Positions 1 to 6,077 of a stretch of 13,799 bases of DNA are shown one piece after another (position 1 is the stretch's first letter; every line of letters starts with the position of its first letter). The notes beneath the pieces are model-generated. The model was not told the DNA's origin. It was given only the letters and a program-made list of their open reading frames with translations, and did not search any database. Both the position numbers and the translations under genes were made by a program. Source of the DNA: Clostridia bacterium (GTDB lineage Bacteria; Bacillota; Clostridia; Christensenellales; CAG-1252); assembly GCA_017615495.1 (NCBI GenBank), contig JAGAAA010000017.1, positions 1 through 13,799 on the forward strand, written 5' to 3'.

Positions 1-138
1 AACCTGTATCCCGAGTACGGATTCGCCAAGCACAAGGGCTACGGCACCAAGGATCACATAGAGGCGCTCCGCACCTATGGACCTTGCCCGATCCACCGCC
101 GCAGCTTCATCACGCACTTCGTTTCGGTCGATGAATAA
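1..138 (+). CDS. rnhB: Ribonuclease HII, C-terminal end (partial, 5' end outside window)
   Basis: RNase HII cuts RNA-DNA hybrids and starts removal of single ribonucleotides misincorporated in DNA. Only the last 45 codons lie in the window, reading in frame 1 from the first base to TAA at 136-138. The visible peptide contains YPEYGFAKHKGYGT followed by H..AL...GPCPIHRRSF, which is the hallmark C-terminal block of bacterial type 2 RNase H. The catalytic DEDD residues are upstream of the visible part and cannot be checked. The stop overlaps the start of yraN by 8 bases, the usual rnhB-yraN arrangement in Bacillota. Identification rests on this one conserved block but is clear. Confidence 0.93.
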   Translation, partial: NLYPEYGFAKHKGYGTKDHIEALRTYGPCPIHRRSFITHFVSVDE

Positions 139-502
139 GCGCGAAGTTTGGACGCGCGGCGAGGTCGCGGCGCGCTCCTATCTCGAGAAGAAAGGCTACC
201 GCTTGCTTTCGGAGAACTACGCCGCCAAGATGGGGGAGATCGACCTCGTGATGGCGGACGGCGACGTCATCGTCTTCGTCGAAGTCAAGGCGCGAGAGAC
301 TCGCGCATACGGCGAACCCATCGAAGCGATCACGCCCCAAAAGGTCAGGAAGATCGCGACCACCGCACGATATTTCCTCGTACAGAACAGAATGCTCGAC
401 AGAGCGGTGCGGTTCGACGTCGTCGAGGTGCTCTGCGGCGAGGTGCGGCATACCGAAAACGCCTTCACGCTCAATGACGCCGCGAAGTATCTGCGCTACT
501 AA
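131..502 (+). CDS. yraN: YraN/UPF0102 family predicted endonuclease
   Basis: A 123-residue protein of the UPF0102 (YraN) family, which has a restriction-endonuclease-like fold; its cellular role is not firmly established, though linkage to rnhB and dprA suggests DNA processing. Visible family motifs are RGEVAARSYLEKKGY near the N-terminus (residues 9-23), GEIDL (35-39), and FVEVKAR (49-55), giving the E...D...ExK acidic/lysine pattern of PD-(D/E)XK nucleases, plus FDVV (95-98). I chose ATG 131 because it begins just before the conserved block and gives the family's usual length of about 120. An in-frame ATG at 77 would add 18 residues unlike the family and overlap rnhB by 62 bases. There is no clear ribosome binding site before 131, so translation is probably coupled to rnhB. 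Confidence 0.9.
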   Translation: MNKREVWTRGEVAARSYLEKKGYRLLSENYAAKMGEIDLVMADGDVIVFVEVKARETRAYGEPIEAITPQKVRKIATTARYFLVQNRMLDRAVRFDVVEVLCGEVRHTENAFTLNDAAKYLRY

Positions 503-570
503 ACGGACTTTCCCTCACCGTTGAAAATCGCTTTTTAACCGAGATTCCTCGTTTTTCTCGCAAAAAACGC

Positions 571-599
571 TTGCAATCCCACTCTTGTTATGGTAGTAT
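571..599 (+). promoter_or_regulatory. Promoter of rplS (extended -10 type)
   Basis: The sequence shows a -35 box TTGCAA (571-576), a 17-base spacer, and a -10 box TAGTAT (594-599) preceded by TGG (591-593), the TGn extended -10 signal. This matches a housekeeping sigma factor promoter well and predicts a transcript start near 606. It lies 70-100 bases upstream of the rplS start, and no other gene could use it on this strand. The in-frame ATG at 590 falls inside the extended -10 element and so should not be on the transcript. Confidence 0.8.
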
Positions 600-605
600 A
601 TCATA

Positions 606-670
606 GACTTCGGGTGGTCCTCTGCGTCATGGAACGGTATGAACACTTAGTAAAATTAGGAGGAAAAGTC
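606..670 (+). promoter_or_regulatory. Short untranslated leader of rplS, possible L19 autoregulatory leader
   Basis: About 65 bases separate the predicted transcript start from the rplS ATG. A putative L19 mRNA leader (Rfam L19_leader) is known in low-GC Gram-positive bacteria, so a regulatory structure here is plausible. By eye a small hairpin can be drawn with GTCAT (626-630) against ATGA (639-642), enclosed by GGGTG (612-616) pairing with CACTT (644-648), including G-U pairs. The stems are short and I could not compute a fold. The AGGAGG ribosome binding site (658-663) lies just outside the proposed stems. Treat this as a candidate only. Confidence 0.3.
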
Positions 671-1075
671 ATGAATACCATTATCGAAACCATCGGCAAA
701 GAGGCGATGAAAGAGAACGTTTCTTCTTTCAGCGTCGGTGACACCGTCAAGGTGCACATCAAGTTCAAAGAGATCACCCGCGGCGGTACGGATGCCAACA
801 AGTCCAAGAACGCCCGTGCGGATAAGTCCGTTAAGGAAGAGATCAAGTCCCAGACCTTCGAAGGCCTCGTGATCGCGCGTCGTGGCGGCGGCATCAGCGA
901 AACCTTCACCGTTCGTAAGATTTCTTACGGCGTCGGCGTGGAAAAGACCTTTATGCTTCATTCCCCGCAGATCGAAAGCATCCAAGTCGTCCGCAAGGGC
1001 TCGGTCAGACGCTCCAAGCTCTACTACATGAGAGGGCGCACCGGTAAGGCTGCCAAAGTTAAGGCTGCGAAGTAA
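671..1075 (+). CDS. rplS: 50S ribosomal protein L19 with internal insertion
   Basis: L19 is a large-subunit protein at the 30S-50S interface. The 134-residue product has FSVGDTVKVHIK (residues 20-31), FEGLVIARR (63-71), SETFTVRKISYGVGVEK (76-92), HSPQIE (97-102) and SVRRSKLYYMR (111-121), all typical of bacterial L19. The usual length is about 115. The extra 19 or so residues form a Lys/Asp/Ala-rich stretch at about residues 36-58, between the beta strand ending KFKE and the FEGLVIA strand, where other L19s have a short turn. ATG 671 is preceded by a perfect AGGAGG (658-663) with 7-base spacing; the in-frame ATGs at 590 and 629 lack such a site. It forms its own transcription unit, with a promoter upstream and an intrinsic terminator 6 bases after the stop, instead of lying next to trmD. 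Confidence 0.96.
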   Translation: MNTIIETIGKEAMKENVSSFSVGDTVKVHIKFKEITRGGTDANKSKNARADKSVKEEIKSQTFEGLVIARRGGGISETFTVRKISYGVGVEKTFMLHSPQIESIQVVRKGSVRRSKLYYMRGRTGKAAKVKAAK

Positions 1076-1081
1076 TGATCA

Positions 1082-1113
1082 AGCGCGAGGCAAGGTCCTC
1101 GCGCTTTTTTTTT
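1082..1113 (+). terminator. Rho-independent terminator of rplS
   Basis: A perfect 9-bp inverted repeat, AGCGCGAGG (1082-1090) against CCTCGCGCT (1097-1105), encloses a 6-base loop and runs directly into nine T residues (1105-1113). It starts 7 bases after the rplS stop codon. This is a textbook intrinsic terminator and separates rplS from the downstream operon. Confidence 0.95.
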
Positions 1114-1170
1114 GTCCGAACCGCGCGTATATCGCGTTCGCTCGCTATTATTGAAGCGGGCGTGCGCGGG

Positions 1171-1250
1171 TTAGTTTTTATTTATACTAAATTATTTTAA
1201 TATAAAATTTCGCCAAACGCTTGATTATTAGCCTCTAAAGTATTTAGAAT
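1171..1250 (+). promoter_or_regulatory. AT-rich upstream region and promoter of the downstream operon
   Basis: Within a mid-GC window, bases 1171-1210 are 38 of 40 A or T. Just downstream, TTGATT (1221-1226) and TAGAAT (1245-1250), separated by 18 bases, match sigma-70 type -35 and -10 boxes at 4/6 and 5/6 positions, predicting a start near 1257, about 22 bases before the ATG at 1280. The AT-rich block could act as an UP element. It contains an inverted repeat TTAGT-N10-ACTAA (1171-1190) and an imperfect palindrome at 1189-1210 (7 of 10 positions pair), either of which might be an operator. The rest of the gap (1114-1170) shows nothing I can name. Confidence 0.55.
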
Positions 1251-1279
1251 AAGATTGACTAACTATGCGAGGTATTAGC

Positions 1280-3451
1280 ATGAAAAAGTTTGTTTTGGTT
1301 ATCGCATGTTTGCTTTTGGTCGCGCTGTGCTTTACGGCGTGCAAGACCACGTTCTCTTCCGATTTCGGCGAAGAGATCATTTCCAACGGTACCTTTGAGG
1401 GAAATACCAAAGACGGTTGGACGCTCGTTTCCGGAGCGGACGATACTTCGACGCCCACCGTAAATTCGACGATCGGCTCTTCCGATTACGCGGAGATCGT
1501 CGGCAAGTATTATCTTACGGTCAAAGCGTCCGAGTACAACGGGTACACGCAAACCGTTTCGGTGGAAAGAAATTCCCTTTACTACCTTTCCGCAAAAGTT
1601 CGCATCACTTCGGCAATCTCGGCAAATGATTCCGCGCTTGGCGGCGCCTTCGTTGCCGTCGGCACCGATTACACCCTCGTCAACGCGGTGGAGAAGTCCA
1701 AAACCAACGGGTGGAAGACCATCGGCACTTATTTCAACAGCGGCGACCGCACTTCCGTTTTGATCCGTTTCGGTGTGGGTACCGAAAGCTATAAGGCAAG
1801 CGGTACCGCAGATTTTGACTCCGTCTCTCTCGTAAAGGTCAAAACCGCTCCCGAGGGCACCATCGTGACCGATCTTCCCGGTTCGGACGAGCCCGTCACC
1901 TTCAACGCAAACTACAACACCAACAAAGAAGGCAAGCTCTTTATGATCCTTACTTCCGTGCTTGGCGCGCTGTGCCTCTTCGCAGGGTATGCGGCGTTCC
2001 GCACGATGATGGGCAAAAAGGGCGCGTTCCTTACGCAGGAAGCGCAAAACCGCCCCGTGTCTTTCTTCAAGAGTTCCGCCTTTATCCTTCTCATTTGTGA
2101 ACTTGTCGCTTTCGCCGTGCGTTTGATCGTGATCAACTTCGTTTATGGCGGCAGTTCCGTTGACGGTTACGTCAGCACCGCGACCGGTCTTGTGGACCTC
2201 GGCGCGGCAAAGTATTACTTCAACACCAAGGTTTTGATGCCGATCGGTTCGTTGTACGTTTTGTGGGTGATGGGGCTGCTTGCTTCGCCGCTCAAGCTCG
2301 TCATGGGCGGTATGGGCTTCGCCATTTTCGTAAAGATCCCGGCGGTCCTTGCCGACCTCGTGGTCGTGTTCCTCATCTACTATCTTGCCAACCGCAAATA
2401 CAACCAATACATCTCCGCCATCTTTGCGGGGGCGTACGCCATCGTGCCTACGTTCTTCTTCCTCTCCGCGGGGTGGGGCGCTTATGCGTCGCTCGGCGTG
2501 CTCTTCCTGCTTCTCTCCTTGATGTCCATCTTGGATAGGAAGTACGTCGCTTCCATCATTTACTTCTCGGTCGCGCTTTTGTTCTCGACCGAAGCGTTGC
2601 TTTTGGCGCCGCTTTTCCTTGCGTACCTCGTTTACGTCTTCTTCAAGTCGGACGACTACAAAATGGGCATTTCCATTACGTTGACTTCTTCCATCATCGT
2701 GATGTATTTGATCTCCATCCCCTTCATCCTTTCGCACTTTACGGCGGGGCATCCGTTCATCGTGGTTTCGAGGTATTGCCAAGCCTTCCTCGCGCACACC
2801 GGCTTCACCGAGAACGCTTTTTCGATCTACGGTTTGTTCGGCTTGGGCGCGGCTAAGGCAAACGTTGCTTCTTACGTCTTCAACGGCATTCTCGTCGGTT
2901 TGATGATGGTGGCGACCATCCTTGCCTTCTTCAAGTCCAGAAGCAGGTTGGATTTGATCCTTCTTTCCGCCTTTACCTTCGTCTTCACCTTCGTGATGAC
3001 CTCCGCGGTGGATATCCTCTTGATTTATCCCGCGCTTGCCTTGCTTCTCGTTTACGGCATGATCACGGGCGACCGCAGAGTTTTGAAACTCTTCGGCGGG
3101 CTGTCCTTGACCACGCTTCTTAACACGTCGTACGCAATGACCATTGGCGGCTACTTCGGAGCAGGGGAAAACAGCGGTCTTATCCTGATGACCGCCGGCG
3201 ACCCCGTCCTTATCATTTTCTCTGTCGCAAATCTCCTCCTTCTTGGGTATTTCGGCTACATTGTTTATTCGATCTGCGTCAAAGAAGACGTCAAAGGCGT
3301 TGTGATCGTCGAAGGCAATTATTTCAAGCATGCGTGGTCCGTCATTAAAACCGCCGCGCTTGCCGTCGCCGCATTCTTTACCAAGACGCTTCCCTCTCTG
3401 TTTAAGAAGAAGGAGCAAACGGAGGATAACGATGCTGTCAAAGGTCAATAG
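1280..3451 (+). CDS. Membrane protein: lipobox signal, carbohydrate-binding-like ectodomain and GT-C glycosyltransferase-like region
   Basis: No named gene recognised; 723 residues. Residues 1-21 are a signal segment (MKK, hydrophobic core, then FTAC), so Cys21 could be lipidated, though a plain signal anchor is possible. Residues 31-187 resemble a beta-sandwich carbohydrate-binding module of the CBM4/9 kind: an NGTFE..T.DGW opening, YYLSAKVR, NGWKTIGTYF and a closing ADFDSVSLVKV. A membrane segment at 219-240 ends in a basic patch, followed by roughly ten more segments to residue 665 and a basic cytoplasmic tail. KIPAVLADLVVVFLIYYLANRK (352-373) and STEALLLAPLFL (436-447) resemble Gpi18-like GT-C mannosyltransferases. 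The extracellular loop at 290-317 carries Asp295 and Asp306. Role inferred: transfer or recognition of cell-surface sugars, unproven. ATG 1280 has GAGGT (1269-1273) 6 bases upstream, better than ATG 1265. The stop overlaps yifB by 20 bases. Confidence 0.75.
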   Translation: MKKFVLVIACLLLVALCFTACKTTFSSDFGEEIISNGTFEGNTKDGWTLVSGADDTSTPTVNSTIGSSDYAEIVGKYYLTVKASEYNGYTQTVSVERNSLYYLSAKVRITSAISANDSALGGAFVAVGTDYTLVNAVEKSKTNGWKTIGTYFNSGDRTSVLIRFGVGTESYKASGTADFDSVSLVKVKTAPEGTIVTDLPGSDEPVTFNANYNTNKEGKLFMILTSVLGALCLFAGYAAFRTMMGKKGAFLTQEAQNRPVSFFKSSAFILLICELVAFAVRLIVINFVYGGSSVDGYVSTATGLVDLGAAKYYFNTKVLMPIGSLYVLWVMGLLASPLKLVMGGMGFAIFVKIPAVLADLVVVFLIYYLANRKYNQYISAIFAGAYAIVPTFFFLSAGWGAYASLGVLFLLLSLMSILDRKYVASIIYFSVALLFSTEALLLAPLFLAYLVYVFFKSDDYKMGISITLTSSIIVMYLISIPFILSHFTAGHPFIVVSRYCQAFLAHTGFTENAFSIYGLFGLGAAKANVASYVFNGILVGLMMVATILAFFKSRSRLDLILLSAFTFVFTFVMTSAVDILLIYPALALLLVYGMITGDRRVLKLFGGLSLTTLLNTSYAMTIGGYFGAGENSGLILMTAGDPVLIIFSVANLLLLGYFGYIVYSICVKEDVKGVVIVEGNYFKHAWSVIKTAALAVAAFFTKTLPSLFKKKEQTEDNDAVKGQ

Positions 3452-4964
3452 TTTTTCTTTGGATGGGCTGATCGGCTACAAGGTCGATATTGAGATCGAT
3501 ATCAACGCCGGTCTTCCCAAAGTGGAGATCATCGGTCTCCCCGATACTGCCATCAAGGAATCGGCGGAAAGGGTAACCTCTTCCATCAAAAACAGCGGTT
3601 ATCATTTTCCCGTCAAACGCGTCATCGTAAACCTTGCGCCTGCGGATACCAAAAAGGAAGGTTCTTTGTTTGATCTTCCCATTGCGGTGGGCGTCCTCGT
3701 GGCTTCGGGGCAGGTGTTTTCCTCCACGTATAAAGATTACGTGATCCTCGGCGAACTTTCGCTGGACGGCGTGCTTCGTCCGATCAACGGTTTGATCGCC
3801 ATTTTGATCTCGGGCTTGCAACAGGGTTACAAAAAGTTTATCATCCCGGCGGAAAACGCCGCCGAGGCAAGTTACATACAAGGCATCGAGGCGTATTGCG
3901 CTCACACGCTTAAGGAAGTTTGCGAGTTTTTGGGTGGGGAAAGCGATTTGCAGCCCGTTCAATACCGCACCTTTTCGGAGGCGATGAAGGAGGAGCGTTA
4001 CGACCTTGACTTCTCGGACGTAAAGGGTCAGCGCACCGCCAAACGCGCGATGGAGATCGCCGTCGCAGGCGGGCACAACATCCTTTTGATCGGGCCTCCG
4101 GGCGCGGGCAAAAGCATGCTTGCCAAGTGCGTTACGGGCATCATGCCTGACCTCACCTTTGAGGAAGCCATCGAAGTCACCAAGGTTTACAGCATCGCCG
4201 GGCTTTTGGATGAAAAGAAGGGCATCGTTACCCAGCGTCCCTTCCGTACGCCGCACCATACCGCCACCATCCCCGCTCTCGTCGGCGGCGGCAACAAGGC
4301 AAAGCCGGGCGAAGTTTCGCTCGCAAACGCCGGCGTTTTGTTCTTGGACGAGGTGCCGGAGTACAAGCGTCAAGCCCTTGAGACTTTGCGTCAGCCGCTT
4401 GAGGACGGCGAGATCACCGTTACCCGCGTGCAGCAAACCGTCAAGTATCCGGCAAACTTTATGTTGATCGGCAGCATGAACCCTTGCCCGTGCGGCAACT
4501 TCGGTTCCAAAAAGCAGATATGCACTTGCACGCCGCAAGCCATTCGCCGCTATCTGAACCGGTTGTCCGGGCCGCTGCTTGACAGGATCGACATTCAAGT
4601 CGAAGTGGATTCCGTTGAATTTGCAGACCTGCGTTCTCCCGCGGAGGAAGAAACGAGCGCCGTGGTCAAAGAGCGCGTTATGCGCGCCCGCGAGATCCAG
4701 CGCGAGCGCTTCCAAAAGAAGCCCATCTTCACCAACTCCGATATGAACAACCGCTTGATCAAGCAATACTGCAAGATCCCCGTCGAAGCGGAAGACATGA
4801 TGGAGACGGCGTTCCGCAAATTGGCGCTTTCCGCAAGGGCAAGCTTCCGCATCCTGAAGGTGGCGCGCACCATCGCCGACCTCGAAGGCAAGAAGGACAT
4901 CGAAACGGCGCACGTTGCCGAAGCAATACAGTATCGCTCGCTGGATAGGAAGTATTTCAGCTGA
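3432..4964 (+). CDS. yifB: YifB/ComM family Mg-chelatase-like AAA+ ATPase
   Basis: A 510-residue protein, standard length for the YifB/ComM family. The N-terminal domain starts with SFSLDGLIGY and GLPKVEIIGLPDTAIKES (27-44) and contains NLAPADTKKEGSLFDLPIA (67-85), a Lon-protease-like fold. The central ATPase has Walker A GPPGAGKS (221-228), Walker B LFLDEV (303-308) and GSMNPCPCGN (347-356), followed by a second cysteine pair, CTC (364-366), and the arginine-containing LLDRIDI segment (382-388). A C-terminal Mg-chelatase helical domain completes it. In Gram-negative bacteria the homologue ComM is a branch-migration helicase for DNA uptake by transformation; the role in Bacillota is less clear. 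The start has GGAGG (3421-3425) 6 bases upstream, inside the previous gene. It abuts dprA with a TGATG junction, consistent with a DNA-recombination pair. Confidence 0.95.
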   Translation: MLSKVNSFSLDGLIGYKVDIEIDINAGLPKVEIIGLPDTAIKESAERVTSSIKNSGYHFPVKRVIVNLAPADTKKEGSLFDLPIAVGVLVASGQVFSSTYKDYVILGELSLDGVLRPINGLIAILISGLQQGYKKFIIPAENAAEASYIQGIEAYCAHTLKEVCEFLGGESDLQPVQYRTFSEAMKEERYDLDFSDVKGQRTAKRAMEIAVAGGHNILLIGPPGAGKSMLAKCVTGIMPDLTFEEAIEVTKVYSIAGLLDEKKGIVTQRPFRTPHHTATIPALVGGGNKAKPGEVSLANAGVLFLDEVPEYKRQALETLRQPLEDGEITVTRVQQTVKYPANFMLIGSMNPCPCGNFGSKKQICTCTPQAIRRYLNRLSGPLLDRIDIQVEVDSVEFADLRSPAEEETSAVVKERVMRAREIQRERFQKKPIFTNSDMNNRLIKQYCKIPVEAEDMMETAFRKLALSARASFRILKVARTIADLEGKKDIETAHVAEAIQYRSLDRKYFS

Positions 4965-6049
4965 TGAAAAAGTACACGAAGGACCAAATCGCAATTCTCA
5001 AATTGCTTTCCATCGAATCGCTCGGGCACCGTCAAAGGGAAACCATCTTGGCGCTTGCCGAGCATCCTGCCGAATTGTTTGAAACCCCGGCGCGCTTTGC
5101 GGCGGAACTCAGCAAGGTCGGGGACGGCGTTTTCGACAAGATCGCGGACGTTGCGGAAAGTTTTGATGAAGAGCGGTTCCTCCGTTATATGGAAAAGATC
5201 GGCGCAGTAGCTCTCTTTCAAGGAGAGGACGCTTACCCCGAAAAACTGTTGATCTTGGAGGATGCGCCCATCGCGCTTTTCTGCCGAGGGGACGTTTCGC
5301 TCCTTGAGGGAGAATCGCTTGCCATCGTCGGCACCAGAGCGCCCACGCGCTACGGCAGGGACGTCACCGAGCTGTTTGCCAAGGAGCTTGCCGAGGCGGG
5401 ATTCGTTGTCGTCAGCGGTTTGGCGCGCGGCGTGGATGCCATTGCGCATCGTATAGCGCTGGAGAGCGGGGCAAAAACCGTCGCCGTGCTCGGTTGTGGG
5501 GTGGACAAAGTCTATCCGGCGGAAAATAAGGACTTATACGACCGCATAGCGGAAAACGGGCTGCTCGTTTCGGAGTTCTTTCCGGGGGCGGAGCCGCACG
5601 CGTTTCACTTTCCCATCCGCAACCGCGTGATCAGCGCGCTTTCGCAAGGCGTGCTCGTCACCGAAGCGGGAGAGAAAAGCGGTACCTTGATTACCGTGAC
5701 GGACGCCTTGGAGCAGGGCAAGGACGTCTTCATCGTCCCGGGCAACATCTTCAGCAACGCCAGCAAAGGCGCCAACGAAATGTTGCACAATCCACAGTGC
5801 ATGATCGCCACCGATCCTTCCGACGTTTTGTCCTATTACGGCAAAAAGACGGAGAAGGCGGCGCCCGACCCGCACCAACTTACGACGGAAGAAGTTTTGA
5901 TCTATTCCGCCTTGCAAGACGAAGACAAACATTTCGAGCAGCTCCTTGAACTTACGGGGCTCTCGATGGGGGATCTGATGGCAACTTTGACCAAACTCGA
6001 GGTCTTGGGCGTCATCAAAAAGTATCCCGGCAATTATTACGGCATATAA
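4964..6049 (+). CDS. dprA: DNA processing protein DprA (Smf)
   Basis: DprA binds incoming single-stranded DNA and loads RecA during natural transformation; it is also widely kept in bacteria not known to be competent. The 361-residue product has an N-terminal helical (SAM-like) region to about residue 75, then the Rossmann-like DprA core: AIVGTRAPTRYG (120-131), SGLARGVDAIAH (151-162), AVLGCGVDKVYPAEN (174-188), SEFFPG (203-208), FPIRNRVISALS (216-227) and EAGEKSGTLIT (234-244), VPGNI (258-262). Residues about 305-361 look like the C-terminal winged-helix domain. All expected core motifs are intact. The ATG shares one base with the yifB stop (TGATG); a weak AGGAAG (4947-4952) lies 11 bases upstream, so translation is probably coupled. 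Confidence 0.96.
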   Translation: MKKYTKDQIAILKLLSIESLGHRQRETILALAEHPAELFETPARFAAELSKVGDGVFDKIADVAESFDEERFLRYMEKIGAVALFQGEDAYPEKLLILEDAPIALFCRGDVSLLEGESLAIVGTRAPTRYGRDVTELFAKELAEAGFVVVSGLARGVDAIAHRIALESGAKTVAVLGCGVDKVYPAENKDLYDRIAENGLLVSEFFPGAEPHAFHFPIRNRVISALSQGVLVTEAGEKSGTLITVTDALEQGKDVFIVPGNIFSNASKGANEMLHNPQCMIATDPSDVLSYYGKKTEKAAPDPHQLTTEEVLIYSALQDEDKHFEQLLELTGLSMGDLMATLTKLEVLGVIKKYPGNYYGI

Positions 6050-6077
6050 AAAGCGGCAACGCTAAAACGGAGCAACA

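Noticed and set aside
540..556. Possible terminator after yraN (CGAG-ATTC-CTCG followed by five T)
   Set aside because: The stem is only 4 bp and the T run is short; too weak to call, although some end for the rnhB-yraN transcript is expected nearby.
590..670. Upstream in-frame ATG codons (590 and 629) as starts for L19
   Set aside because: ATG 590 lies within the extended -10 promoter element, and neither codon has a ribosome binding site, whereas ATG 671 has a perfect AGGAGG at 7-base spacing and matches the family N-terminus.
1124..1136. Small inverted repeat CGCG-TATAT-CGCG after the rplS terminator
   Set aside because: A 4-bp stem in a GC-rich patch is expected by chance and no T run follows; there is no basis for a function.
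1259..3448. A 729-codon open frame on the - strand opposite the membrane protein gene
   Set aside because: It is in exact codon register with the sense gene and exists because that gene uses no TTA, CTA or TCA codons. Its translation is a low-complexity, charge-rich shadow with no recognisable domain, while the sense protein has a signal, domains and membrane segments.
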